29,969 nucleotides of DNA from Gammaproteobacteria bacterium UBA7803 (GCA_002480525.1 DLCH01000048.1:1-29969); one strand, 5' to 3'; shown: positions 16,325-23,862, counted from the stretch's first letter. The notes: generated by a model from the letters alone, not told the origin. Numbers and translations are program-made.

Positions 16325-16783
16325 TCAGCCGCCGTCCGCCAGGGCCGGACCGGGCACGCCCCGGACGTCCTGGGGGCCGAGCTGCCGGCCGTTGTGATCC
16401 CGGGGCAGCAGCGGCGCAATGGGCTCGCCGTCGCGCCGGTCGACGAACACCATGCGGGCGCCGCGCGGGTCCGGCCGGTGCTTCTCCCCCCATTGCGCCA
16501 GCGCCAGCAGCACCGGCTGGAGATCCCAGCCGGCGTCGGTCAGCAGGTACTCGGGGTGGGCCGTCTCGGCGGACGCGCGCTTCTCCAGCAGGCCTTCCTC
16601 CACCAGCCGGTTGAGCCGCGCCGTGAGGATGTTCTTGGCGATGCCCAGGTTGCGCTCGAAGTGCACGAACCGCTTCACCCCGAAAAACGCGTCCCGGAGG
16701 ATCAGCAGGGTCCAGCGCTCGCCCACGATGTCGAGGGTCTTGGCGAGCGAGCAGTTCATGTCGGCGAAGCACTTGTACTTCAT
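16325..16783 (-). CDS. HxlR family (DUF24) winged-helix regulator
   Basis: 152 residues from the ATG at 16783 (MKYK-C-FADMNC); an ATG three codons earlier at 16792 is also possible. The HxlR core is textbook: C-S-L-A-K-T-L-D-I-V-G-E-R-W-T-L-L-I-L-R-D-A-F-F-G, then the recognition helix region I-A-K-N-I-L-T-A-R-L-N-R-L-V-E-E-G-L-L. Cys5 and Cys11 lie at the N-terminus, where several HxlR regulators carry a redox or electrophile-sensing Cys; that role here is inferred. It is divergent from the DsbA-fold isomerase gene, with two 17-bp direct repeats in between. Confidence 0.9.
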   Translation of the reverse strand: MKYKCFADMNCSLAKTLDIVGERWTLLILRDAFFGVKRFVHFERNLGIAKNILTARLNRLVEEGLLEKRASAETAHPEYLLTDAGWDLQPVLLALAQWGEKHRPDPRGARMVFVDRRDGEPIAPLLPRDHNGRQLGPQDVRGVPGPALADGG

Positions 16784-16809
16784 GGCGCCCATTCTAGGCC
16801 GATGGCGGC

Positions 16810-16847
16810 GTGGTTGCATCATGCAATGAAGTGGTTGTTTCATGCCA
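16810..16847. promoter_or_regulatory. HxlR-type direct-repeat operator
   Basis: GTGGTTGCATCATGCAA (16810-16826) and GTGGTTGTTTCATGCCA (16831-16847) agree at 14 of 17 positions and start 21 bp apart, two helical turns. The first contains the palindrome TTGCAT-C-ATGCAA. HxlR of Bacillus binds tandem direct repeats, so the HxlR gene next to it is the natural ligand. The second repeat covers the -35 of the rightward promoter. Confidence 0.65.
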
Positions 16848-16864
16848 CCAAGGCGCTCTATGAT
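16835..16864 (+). promoter_or_regulatory. Promoter of the isomerase gene
   Basis: TTGTTT at 16835-16840, 18 bp, TATGAT at 16859-16864, about 50 bp before the ATG at 16914. The -10 is a good match; the -35 is moderate and lies in the second direct repeat. Confidence 0.55.
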
Positions 16865-16913
16865 TCGGTTCCTTCCATCAGGCCCCGAGCCGTCGCCGAC
16901 ACGAGGAGTCAGC

Positions 16914-17531
16914 ATGTCCGTGAGCGTCGAGTTCCACTTCGACTTCGGCAGCCCCAACGCTTACCTGTCGCATCTGGTCATTCCGGAGATCGAATGGCGC
17001 ACCGGCGTGACCTTCGAGTACGTGCCGGTGCTGCTCGGCGGCGTGTTCAAGGCCACCGGCAACCGGTCGCCGGCGGAGTCGATGCAGGGCATCCGCAACA
17101 AGCCGGAGTACGCTGCCCTGGAAACCCGCCGTTTCGTGGCCAGGCACGGCCTCGAGGAGCTGTACCAGTGGAACCCGGACTTCCCGGTCAACACGCTGCA
17201 GATCATGCGCGGCGCGGTGGCGGCCCAGGGCCTCGGCGGCGACGTGTTCGAGCGCTACGTGCGGGCCGTGTTCGAGGCCATGTGGCGCTTTCCGCGTAAG
17301 ATGGACGAGCCCGAGATCATCAACGAGACCCTGCGGGCGGCGGACCTGCCGGCCGGCGAGCTGGTCGCCGGGATGCGCGACCCGGCGGTCAAGAGCAGGC
17401 TGATCGAGCTGACCGAATCATCGGTGGCGCGCGGCGTGTTCGGCTCCCCGAGCTTCTTCGTCGGCGACGAGCTCTACTTCGGCAAGGACCGGCTGCGGGA
17501 CGTCGAGGAGGCCATCGCCGCGGCCGGATGA
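16914..17531 (+). CDS. 2-hydroxychromene-2-carboxylate isomerase / DsbA-fold GST-kappa family protein
   Basis: 205 residues. The ATG at 16914 follows AGGAG with a 5-nt spacer. The N-terminus V-E-F-H-F-D-F-G-S-P-N-A-Y-L carries the Ser (residue 13) that binds glutathione thiolate in this family, in place of the C-x-x-C of true DsbA. Typical helical insertion follows, then the cis-Pro region G-V-F-G-S-P-S-F-F-V-G-D-E-L-Y-F-G-K-D-R-L near the C-terminus. The family isomerises hydroxychromene carboxylates in naphthalene breakdown, but most members have other glutathione-linked roles. Divergent from HxlR, and probably induced through it. Confidence 0.9.
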   Translation: MSVSVEFHFDFGSPNAYLSHLVIPEIEWRTGVTFEYVPVLLGGVFKATGNRSPAESMQGIRNKPEYAALETRRFVARHGLEELYQWNPDFPVNTLQIMRGAVAAQGLGGDVFERYVRAVFEAMWRFPRKMDEPEIINETLRAADLPAGELVAGMRDPAVKSRLIELTESSVARGVFGSPSFFVGDELYFGKDRLRDVEEAIAAAG

Positions 17532-17544
17532 GGGCCGCCCAGGG

Positions 17545-17835
17545 CTACTGGGGCCGCTCCGTGTTGTGATGGGGCCGGTCCCGCATCATGCGCTGGGATT
17601 CCTCCCGGAGCTCGTCCCATTCCGCCCGCGTGTGGCAGATCTTCTGGCGCATGTGGGATCCCGTCACCCGTTCGCGCCGGCACACCACCTCGTTCGGGTC
17701 CTTGCGCTTGCGGGCCTCGTCGCCCCGCTGATCGCCCCCGTCGCCGGGCGCCGCCGTCGCGGTGGCGGCCGTCAGCGCCGCAGCCACGGCAATCGCCGCG
17801 AGCCCGGCGCCGCGTGGCAGGATTCGTCGTGTCAT
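17545..17835 (-). CDS. Small secreted Cys-pair protein
   Basis: 96 residues from the ATG at 17835, chosen because it begins a clean Sec signal (MTRRILPRG, hydrophobic Ala-rich stretch, cleavage near ATA-AP at about residue 30). The mature part has D-P-N-E-V-V-C-R-R-E-R-V-T-G-S, then a second Cys (K-I-C), and an amphipathic helix E-E-S-Q-R-M-M-R. The pattern VVC-x5-TG-(S/T)-x6-C is shared with the lipoprotein at 27653-27922. I know similar small periplasmic proteins from other proteobacteria but no function. The two Cys could form a disulfide. Confidence 0.75.
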   Translation of the reverse strand: MTRRILPRGAGLAAIAVAAALTAATATAAPGDGGDQRGDEARKRKDPNEVVCRRERVTGSHMRQKICHTRAEWDELREESQRMMRDRPHHNTERPQ

Positions 17836-17896
17836 CGTCTGACCCTCCCCAGGTTCGGCCCAGCATCCCACGACTGGGGGCGGCGTCAAGCCCCGT

Positions 17897-19249
17897 TCAC
17901 AGCGACGAGCGGAAGTCCCGGATCGGCCGCCACAGCCGCCAGATCAGCAGCGTGGCGGCGATGGAGATGACGCCGCCCAGCACCATGGTGTTGCCGGGGC
18001 CGATGGCGGCCGCCCAGGCGCCGACCCAGATGGTGCCGACGTTGTTGGCGGTCTGTGCAGCGAGAATCATCAGGGCGAAGGCGCGGCCGCGCATGTGGTC
18101 CGGCGTGGTCAGCATCACCGTGGTCTGGCGCACCGCGACGGTCACCGCGTCGGCGGCGCCGAGCAGGGCGATCATCACCGCGCCGAGCCACAGGGTGCTG
18201 GCGGTGCCGAAGCCGAACAGGATCACCCCGTAGGCGAGGGACGCGTACAGCACCAGCATGCCCTTGGCGCGGAAACCCACCAGCAGCAGCGCGACGAACG
18301 ACCCGACGATGGCGCCGGCCGAGTTGGCGGCCCCGAGGAGGCCGGTGGCGCTGGCGCCGCCGGCGAACAGCCCCAGGGCCAGCACCGGCAGGATCTCCCG
18401 GTAGAAGGACGCCACCGTGATCCCCGTGTCGAGCAGGAACAGCCCCGGCAGAATGGGATGGCGGGCGACGTAGCGCAGGCCCTCCCAGGTCTGGTGCACG
18501 GTGGATCGCGGCGAGTCGTCGGCGTGCCCTTCGGCGCGGCCCCGGGCGCGCAGCACCAGCGGCAGCAGCGCCGAGACGAACGCCACGGCGCCGGCTACCA
18601 GGAACGAGGCGGTGAGGTCGAACAGCGCCACCACGCCGGCGAACAGCAGCGGGCCGAGGATGGCGGCCGCGTTCTGGGACGCGGTGTCCGTGGAGGCGGC
18701 GCGCATCAGATGCTTCTCGGGGATCACGATGGGCACCAGCGCCGACCGCGCCGGGCTGGCCAGCATCTGGGAGAACGCGGTGCAGGCGATGGCCGCGTAG
18801 ACCATCGGCGCGGTGAGCGCGCCGGCCGAATCGAGCAGGGCGAGGGTGAACATGACGATGCAGGTGGCGCCGTTGGCCAGCAGCATCAGGCGCTTGCGGT
18901 CGATGCGGTCGGCCAGCGTGCCGCCCCACAGCAGCGCCGGAACCTGCACGACGAGCTGTACCACGCCGATGAACCCGACCAGCACGGCGGACCCGGTTTC
19001 GTCGAACAGCCACTGGGCGGTGGACAGGATCCGCATCCATACCACCACTGTGGCGGTGATCAGGATCGCCCACAGCACCCGGTAGTCGCGGAACGCGAAC
19101 GCGCCCCAGGGCCGCGACGCGCCCGGCGGATCGATGTCTGGTTCGGTGCCGCTCAGGAGTGTTCCCCGGCCGCGCGCCCTGGGCGCTCGAGAAAGCGCGC
19201 ATGCTACCGCAGCCGGTAGACTGAACGAACCGATCGATGACGGAGGCAA
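17897..19249 (-). CDS. Major facilitator superfamily exporter (MFS_3 / EntS-like)
   Basis: Up to 450 residues, twelve predicted membrane helices. The usual MFS signature G-G-T-L-A-D-R-I-D-R-K-R-L-M-L lies between helices 2 and 3. The overall pattern is that of the MFS_3 group, which includes siderophore and drug exporters. The start is uncertain: the only upstream in-frame start is a TTG at 19249, which lies on the ribosome site of the opposite gene at 19251. The first about 40 residues look unconserved; homology-like sequence begins at W-G-A-F-A-F-R-D-Y-R-V-L-W. No ATG or GTG precedes that point, so a CTG near 19156 is possible. Substrate unknown. Confidence 0.85.
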   Translation of the reverse strand: MPPSSIGSFSLPAAVACALSRAPRARGRGTLLSGTEPDIDPPGASRPWGAFAFRDYRVLWAILITATVVVWMRILSTAQWLFDETGSAVLVGFIGVVQLVVQVPALLWGGTLADRIDRKRLMLLANGATCIVMFTLALLDSAGALTAPMVYAAIACTAFSQMLASPARSALVPIVIPEKHLMRAASTDTASQNAAAILGPLLFAGVVALFDLTASFLVAGAVAFVSALLPLVLRARGRAEGHADDSPRSTVHQTWEGLRYVARHPILPGLFLLDTGITVASFYREILPVLALGLFAGGASATGLLGAANSAGAIVGSFVALLLVGFRAKGMLVLYASLAYGVILFGFGTASTLWLGAVMIALLGAADAVTVAVRQTTVMLTTPDHMRGRAFALMILAAQTANNVGTIWVGAWAAAIGPGNTMVLGGVISIAATLLIWRLWRPIRDFRSSL

Positions 19250-19250
19250 C

Positions 19251-19865
19251 GTGGATCAGACCGACATCCGCCACGCGCCGGCGGCGGATCGCAACCGGGA
19301 ACCGATTCTGGCGGTGCTGCGCGAGCATCTGCCCGGGCGCGGGCGCGTGCTGGAGGTGGCGAGCGGCACTGGCCAGCACGTGGTCGCCTTCGCCGCCGCG
19401 CTGCCGGCGCTGAGCTGGCAGCCGTCGGATCCGGACCCGGCGCAGCGGGCTTCCATCACCGCCCGCATCCGCGCGGCGGGGCTGAGCAACGTGGCGCCGC
19501 CGCTGGATCTGGACGTCGGCGGACCCTGGCCCACCCTGGAGGCGGACGCCGTGATCACGGCCAACCTGCTGCACGTGTCACCGCCGGAGACGCTGCCGGC
19601 GCTGTGCGCCGGGGCGGCCGGTGTGCTGGCGCCGGGCGGCATCCTGCACGTCTACGGTCCGTTCAACCGGGACGGGTCGTTCACGTCCGAGGGCAACGCC
19701 CGTTTCGACGCGGCGCTGCGCACGGAGAATCCGGCCTGGGGCATCCGTGATCTGGAAGCGCTGGTGGCGGCAGCCGCGGCCGAGGGCCTGGGTCTGCGTA
19801 CGGTGGTGGACATGCCGGCGAACAACCTGTCGGTGGTGTTCGAGTGGCAGCCGCCGGCGCCGTGA
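19251..19865 (+). CDS. DUF938 class I SAM-dependent methyltransferase-like protein
   Basis: 204 residues from a GTG at 19251, preceded by GGAGG at 4 nt; this places the family N-terminus (R-H-A-P-A-A-D-R-N-R-E-P-I-L) right after the start. SAM site: V-L-E-V-A-S-G-T-G-Q-H-V, then W-Q-P-S-D-P-D at the acidic strand. A-N-L-L-H-V-S-P and V-L-A-P-G-G-I-L-H-V-Y-G-P-F follow. Members are widespread in proteobacteria with no established substrate. It overlaps the DUF72 gene by 4 bp, so the two are probably translated together. Confidence 0.9.
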   Translation: MDQTDIRHAPAADRNREPILAVLREHLPGRGRVLEVASGTGQHVVAFAAALPALSWQPSDPDPAQRASITARIRAAGLSNVAPPLDLDVGGPWPTLEADAVITANLLHVSPPETLPALCAGAAGVLAPGGILHVYGPFNRDGSFTSEGNARFDAALRTENPAWGIRDLEALVAAAAAEGLGLRTVVDMPANNLSVVFEWQPPAP

Positions 19866-20704
19866 CGGACCGAGGCGCCTATCACCTGGGTCTGCCTGCC
19901 TGGGCGTTTCCGGGCTGGCAGGGCCGTTACTTCGAGGCGCTGCCGTCACCGCCGGCGAGCTACGCCCGGGTGTTCGGCGCCGTCGAAGGCAACACCACCT
20001 TCTATCGGGTGCCCTCCCCGGAGATGGTCGCCCGCTGGCGTGACGCCGTCGCGGACCGGGCGTTCCGGTTCTGCTTCAAGCTGCCGCGCTCGGTGACCCA
20101 CGAGCGCCGCCCCGACGCGGCGGACCTGGAGGCGTTGCTGTCGGTTCTGGCGCCGCTGAAGGGGCACCTGGGGCCGCTGCTGCTGCAGTTTCCCGCCACG
20201 GTGGGGCCGGAGCAGATCGGCCGTTTCGAGTCGGTGATCGGTGCCGTCCGGGAACGTCACGAGGCGGTGCTGGAAGTCCGCCACCCGGCCTTCTTCGACG
20301 ACCCGGGGCTGCTGGAACCCGTGCTGGAGCGCTTCGAGCTCGGCCGGGTGGTGCTCGACTGCCGGCCGCTCTACGGCGGCGACCCGGAGCACCCGGAGGT
20401 CCGGGACGCGCTGCACGAGAAACCCGACCTGCCGGTGCGCCCGGAGGTGCGCGAGGGCGTGGGCTTCGTCCGGCTGGTGCTGCATCCGGACAGCGCCGGC
20501 AACCGCCCCGCGCTGGAGGACTGGGCGGAGCGCGTGGCGGCGTGGCTCGCCGAGGGGCAGGCGGTGTACGTCATGATCCACTGCCCCAACAACCTGCACT
20601 GCCCGGCCTTCGCCGAGTCGTTCCACGACCTGTTGCGGCGCCGCATGCCGGAGCTCGCGCCCCTGCCGCCCTGGCCCGTGCCGCAGCAGAACGCGCTCAT
20701 CTGA
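19862..20704 (+). CDS. DUF72 domain-containing TIM-barrel-like protein
   Basis: 280 residues from a GTG at 19862, overlapping the DUF938 stop (GTGA). DUF72 hallmarks: Y-H-L-G-L-P-A-W-A-F-P-G-W, then F-G-A-V-E-G-N-T-T-F-Y-R-V-P, F-C-F-K-L-P-R-S-V-T-H-E-R-R, L-L-L-Q-F-P, and C-P-N-N near the end. The family folds as a TIM barrel and is widely conserved, but its reaction is not established. Variation from the usual first strand (G-T-S-G-W) to G-L-P-A-W places it in the proteobacterial subgroup that I recall beside DUF938. Confidence 0.9.
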   Translation: MTDRGAYHLGLPAWAFPGWQGRYFEALPSPPASYARVFGAVEGNTTFYRVPSPEMVARWRDAVADRAFRFCFKLPRSVTHERRPDAADLEALLSVLAPLKGHLGPLLLQFPATVGPEQIGRFESVIGAVRERHEAVLEVRHPAFFDDPGLLEPVLERFELGRVVLDCRPLYGGDPEHPEVRDALHEKPDLPVRPEVREGVGFVRLVLHPDSAGNRPALEDWAERVAAWLAEGQAVYVMIHCPNNLHCPAFAESFHDLLRRRMPELAPLPPWPVPQQNALI

Positions 20705-20728
20705 CGGCGCGCGATCCGCCGGCGGCCG

Positions 20729-21220
20729 TCAGGGCTCGGCGTTCTCGCCGTAGTGCTCGGCGATCTCCGCGGCGAACTGGCGGAACAGGTCGTTGGGGAT
20801 CGGCAGGGTGAGGTTGTACTGGGCGACCTTCCAGCCCTCGGCGGTGCGCAGCAGCACGCCCGTGCCGCGGGTCTCGCCGTAGCGGTCGTGGTCGAGGCGC
20901 TCCTCGAACCAGGCGGCGTCGCCGGCGACGTGCACGAAGCGCTCCACCGGGTGATAGGTCCAGCCGGTGCCGGCGTCGAAGCGCGCCCGGGTGTAGCGTT
21001 TGAACTCGGGCAGCGGCCAGTATTCGTCCCGGTCGGTGCCGAGGAACACGGCGCGCTCGTGGTACAGGTCGAAGTAGCCCTCGAAGTCGGCCGCCGAGGC
21101 GCGCTGGTGGAGGGCGTCCAGCACCCGGCCGATCTCGGCCTCGTCGGGCTCGGCCGCCGAAGCGGACAGGGCGGTCAGCAGCGTGGCGATGACGACCCAG
21201 GTCTGGTGAAGACGTCGCAC
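20729..21220 (-). CDS. Secreted NTF2-like (SnoaL/DUF4440 type) protein
   Basis: 163 residues from the GTG at 21220, preceded by AGGAGG at 7 nt; this also gives a clean signal peptide (VRRLHQTW, hydrophobic, cleavage near SASA-AE). The mature part has the cone-shaped NTF2-like order: a first helix with V-L-D-A-L-H-Q-R-A-S-A-A-D-F, Y-F-D-L-Y, then strands with F-V-H-V-A-G-D-A-A-W-F-E-E, G-T-G-V-L-L-R, and W-K-V-A-Q-Y-N-L-T-L-P-I-P-N-D-L. Such domains bind small ligands or act as weak enzymes. Probably periplasmic; function unknown. Confidence 0.85.
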   Translation of the reverse strand: MRRLHQTWVVIATLLTALSASAAEPDEAEIGRVLDALHQRASAADFEGYFDLYHERAVFLGTDRDEYWPLPEFKRYTRARFDAGTGWTYHPVERFVHVAGDAAWFEERLDHDRYGETRGTGVLLRTAEGWKVAQYNLTLPIPNDLFRQFAAEIAEHYGENAEP

Positions 21221-21331
21221 GGTAAGGCCTCCTCGGGTGGCGGTGGTCGAGTGGTGCATACTACTCCGTCGCCGCTGCCCGTCGGCGGCATGCCGCTACC
21301 CGACCCGGACAGATCGATCAGGACAGACACC

Positions 21332-22105
21332 ATGACCCAGACGCCCGTACAGCCTATCCGTCCCGCCGCCACCGTGATCATCGCCCGGGACGGCGACGCG
21401 GACCGGGACGGCGTGGTGGAGATGGAGATCTTCATGCTGCGGCGCACGGCCGGTGCTGCGTTCGCCGGCGGCATGTACGTGTTCCTGGGCGGGCGCGTGG
21501 AAGGAGACGACCACCTGCATGCCTGGGACCGCTGGCGCACCGGTCCCACCGAGGCCCAGGCGCCCCAGCTCGATGCCGTCGGCTACGAGTGGCGCGGCTA
21601 CTGGATCGCCGCGATCCGCGAGACCTTCGAGGAGTCCGGGCTGCTGCTCGCCTACGACGCCAACGGCGATCTGCTGGCCTGGCGCGACGAGGCCCACGAG
21701 GCCCGTTTCGAGGCCTACCGTCATCAGGTGCACGAGGGCGAGCTCGATCTCATGGCGCTGTGCGAACAGGAGTCGCTGACCCTGGCCTGCGACCGGGTGC
21801 ACTTCTTCAACCGCTGGATCACGCCGCTGGGCCGGCCGCGCCGCTTCGACACCCGCTTCTTCGTCGCCGAGGCGCCCCCGGGTCAGACCGGGCTGCACGA
21901 CGACAAGGAGACCGTCGACAGTCTGTGGATCACCCCGCGGCAGGCGCTCGAGCGGCACGCAGCGGGGGAGTTCGGTCTGATGCGCGTGACCGAACGTCAG
22001 CTCGCGACGCTGCAGGATCTGGGTTCCGTCGCCGCTCTCCACGCGTGGGCGCTCGATCGAGGACAGTTTCCGATTCACCGTCCGGAGCTGCCGCCGGGTG
22101 GGTGA
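21332..22105 (+). CDS. NUDIX hydrolase, NUDT19-like
   Basis: 257 residues from the ATG at 21332. The Nudix box is split as in the eukaryotic NUDT19 group: F-L-G-G-R-V-E-G-D-D early (about 51-60), a long insert, then A-A-I-R-E-T-F-E-E-S-G-L-L-L (about 92-105) carrying the R-E-x-x-E-E-x-G metal-binding Glu residues. NUDT19 relatives cleave CoA and acyl-CoA diphosphates; that substrate is inferred from the split box and length. The last 176 bp overlap, on the other strand, the tail of the gene at 21930-22496. Confidence 0.88.
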   Translation: MTQTPVQPIRPAATVIIARDGDADRDGVVEMEIFMLRRTAGAAFAGGMYVFLGGRVEGDDHLHAWDRWRTGPTEAQAPQLDAVGYEWRGYWIAAIRETFEESGLLLAYDANGDLLAWRDEAHEARFEAYRHQVHEGELDLMALCEQESLTLACDRVHFFNRWITPLGRPRRFDTRFFVAEAPPGQTGLHDDKETVDSLWITPRQALERHAAGEFGLMRVTERQLATLQDLGSVAALHAWALDRGQFPIHRPELPPGG

Positions 22106-22496
22106 GCGGCTCGCCGTCGGCGGCGGGGTCCGCGTCGACGGCGGTCTGCATCCGCAGGATGTGGCGCGCCAGACCGTGCTTGGCGGCGTCGGCGGTCTCG
22201 AACGGCCCCTGCAGCCCTTCCCGTGAGGTGAAGAACCACTCGCCGTCGTGGCAGGCGATACGCTTGGCGGCGTTGGGCCCGTTCAGGTTGTCGAGTTTCA
22301 GGTCCGGATTGGCGGTCAGGCGTCGTGCCACCTCGGAGATGGGCATGTCGACGACCTGGGTCGTGCCTTCGACACGACAGCTCACCCGGGCGGTCTCGGT
22401 CACGTGGTCGGCGGCCACCACGAGGAACAGCATGCCGTCCTCGGCGAACAGGCGACCTTCGAAGCGGCGCAGGCGCGTATCGATCACAGCCAACAT
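21930..22496 (-). CDS. DUF6316-like protein with long disordered tail
   Basis: 188 residues from the ATG at 22496. Other possible starts are a GTG at 22487, which has TGAGG at 9 nt and looks good, and a GTG at 22550. The recognisable part is residues about 5-115: R-L-R-R-F-E-G-R-L-F-A-E-D-G-M-L-F, a middle beta region, then D-G-E-W-F-F-T-S-R-E-G-L-Q-G-P-F and a helix A-A-K-H-G-L-A-R-H-I-L. The W-x-F-x-(S)-R-E-G-x-x-G-P-F pattern recalls DUF6316. After about residue 120 the sequence becomes Pro/Arg/Ala/Asp-rich and overlaps the NUDIX gene by 176 bp antisense, which suggests the original stop was lost. Cytoplasmic, function unknown. Confidence 0.65.
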   Translation of the reverse strand: MLAVIDTRLRRFEGRLFAEDGMLFLVVAADHVTETARVSCRVEGTTQVVDMPISEVARRLTANPDLKLDNLNGPNAAKRIACHDGEWFFTSREGLQGPFETADAAKHGLARHILRMQTAVDADPAADGEPLTHPAAAPDGESETVLDRAPTRGERRRNPDPAASRADVRSRASDRTPPLRAARAPAAG

Positions 22497-22592
22497 CCTC
22501 AATACCGTTGACTGAATCTTAGGAAGGCGTTCTCCACCGTGCTGAGACACAGTTCACGTTCGCCGGGCGCGTGCACACTTCTGGAACAATCT

Positions 22593-22605
22593 GCAAACAG
22601 TTTGC
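22593..22605. promoter_or_regulatory. Palindrome GCAAAC-A-GTTTGC
   Basis: Perfect 6-bp arms around one base, in the 137 bp between the DUF1761 stop (22634) and the DUF6316-like gene start (22496), both leftward. Could be an operator for the downstream gene; no clear promoter elements accompany it. Confidence 0.3.
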
Positions 22606-22633
22606 TGCGATTCTGCGGACCGGCCCGCGCCGG

Positions 22634-23038
22634 CTAGGACCAGGCGTTGGCGGCCCCGATGCAGAACCCGTACAGGGTGAACTGCACGGCGTGATAGCCG
22701 GCGTTGATCAGAAACAGGGCCAGCGGCTTCTGCTCGAAGACGTAGTTGATGGCGAAGCTGGTGGCCACCCAGCCGATACCCGCGGTGGCGCCGACGGCGG
22801 TTCCGAAGGCGATGCCTGCCGGCCCCAGGAAAGCCGCGAACACCAGTGCGGCGACGAGCGACGCCATGCCGGCGACGGCGAACGTGCGGCCCATCGGCGC
22901 GGCGGCAATGTCGTCGTCGCTGAGTCCCGCGGCAGCCTGCCAGCGGCGGCCGAACACGGCCGGCGAGTACCACACGGCGCCCAGGCCGAAGGCCGCAATG
23001 GCGCCGACCACGGCGCCGATCCAGTTGATGGATTCCAT
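22634..23038 (-). CDS. DUF1761 integral membrane protein
   Basis: 134 residues, four hydrophobic segments. The N-terminus I-N-W-I-G-A-V-V-G-A-I-A-A-F-G-L-G-A-V-W-Y-S-P is characteristic of DUF1761, followed by F-G-R-R-W. The ATG at 23038 has AGGAGG 8 nt upstream. It is divergent from a TetR gene, with a palindrome in the 84 bp between them, so it is probably the regulator's target. Function of the family is not known; inner membrane. Confidence 0.9.
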   Translation of the reverse strand: MESINWIGAVVGAIAAFGLGAVWYSPAVFGRRWQAAAGLSDDDIAAAPMGRTFAVAGMASLVAALVFAAFLGPAGIAFGTAVGATAGIGWVATSFAINYVFEQKPLALFLINAGYHAVQFTLYGFCIGAANAWS

Positions 23039-23075
23039 CGGGATGCCCTCCTGTATTCCCCGTTCGTCTTGATAT

Positions 23076-23091
23076 CATTCACGCATGAATG
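23076..23091. promoter_or_regulatory. Palindromic operator CATTCA-CGCA-TGAATG
   Basis: Perfect 6-bp arms in the DUF1761/TetR divergent region. TTCACGC in the left arm (23078-23084) recurs directly at 23106-23112, 28 bp on, just before the TetR start. Fits autoregulated TetR control of both genes. Confidence 0.6.
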
Positions 23092-23122
23092 TTTCCAGAA
23101 TTATGTTCACGCGGGGGTTTCG

Positions 23123-23776
23123 ATGAGGTCACCGGCCGGTGGCCGCGGACGCCGGCTGGGCGTGCGCCATCCGCCCAGGCAGCCGCGCAGCGAGGACACC
23201 CGGGCGCGCCTGCTCGATGCGGCCATCGAGTGTTTCTCCGAGCAGGGCGTGGCGGCGACCAGCACCGCCAGCATCGCCCGGCGTGCGGGCGTGACCCGGG
23301 GCGCCTACCTGCATCACTTCGGCAGCCGGGAAGACCTGGTGGCGGCCGCCGTCGCCCACCTGATGGAGCGCTCCATGGCGGGGATCGAGGCGACCATCCG
23401 GCGGCTGTTCACCACGCCGCCGACCGACGAGGTGTTCCTGGCGGTGTGGCGCGACGTCTATCCCGACAGCTACTTCGCCGGCTACGAGATGATGCTGCTC
23501 GCCCGCCACGAGCCCCGGCTGCGCCGCCTCTGGCAGCGGCACTCCCGGCTGCTGGCGCGGCGCCGCCGCGACGTGCTGCTGACGCTGTTTCCGGCGGCGC
23601 TGGTGGACGAGCAGGTGACGCCCTTTCTCGAGGGCTTCGCCGACCTGTTTCGCGGCGTCAAGCTGATGGAAGTGGTCCGCAGCCGGGCGGAGTCGCGGCG
23701 GGTGGTGCTGGCCATGGCGCCCCTGCTCGCCGCCCGGATCGAGGCGCTGCAGGCGCTGCGCCGGACGGCGGTGTGA
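23123..23776 (+). CDS. TetR family transcriptional regulator
   Basis: 217 residues from the ATG at 23123. The N-terminus is basic (about 30 residues), then the HTH: T-R-A-R-L-L-D-A-A-I-E-C-F-S-E-Q-G, S-T-A-S-I-A-R-R-A-G-V-T-R-G-A-Y-L-H-H-F-G-S-R-E-D-L. The C-terminal domain is helical with no family that I can name. It faces the DUF1761 gene across a 16-bp palindrome. Ligand unknown. Confidence 0.9.
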   Translation: MRSPAGGRGRRLGVRHPPRQPRSEDTRARLLDAAIECFSEQGVAATSTASIARRAGVTRGAYLHHFGSREDLVAAAVAHLMERSMAGIEATIRRLFTTPPTDEVFLAVWRDVYPDSYFAGYEMMLLARHEPRLRRLWQRHSRLLARRRRDVLLTLFPAALVDEQVTPFLEGFADLFRGVKLMEVVRSRAESRRVVLAMAPLLAARIEALQALRRTAV

Positions 23777-23830
23777 CCTGGATCACGTCCGGCTCATCGC
23801 GTTGCCCCGAAGCGTGGCGTGGCGGCTAGG

Positions 23831-23855
23831 CTTGCGGAAGAGGAGAGTCCGCAAG
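23831..23855 (+). promoter_or_regulatory. 5' leader stem-loop before the BLUF gene
   Basis: CTTGCGGA (23831-23838) pairs perfectly with TCCGCAAG (23848-23855) around a purine-only 9-nt loop AGAGGAGAG. The right arm runs into the AAGG ribosome site (23853-23856) of the GTG at 23863, so the stem could hide it; the loop carries a second AGGAG sequence. Could act as a translational switch or a temperature-sensitive hairpin. Confidence 0.45.
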
Positions 23856-23862
23856 GTTCGCA

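Noticed and set aside
14087..17299. Long plus-strand frames across acdS, the methyltransferase and HxlR
   Set aside because: They run antisense to three well-recognised genes and show only low-complexity Gly/Arg/Val/His sequence.
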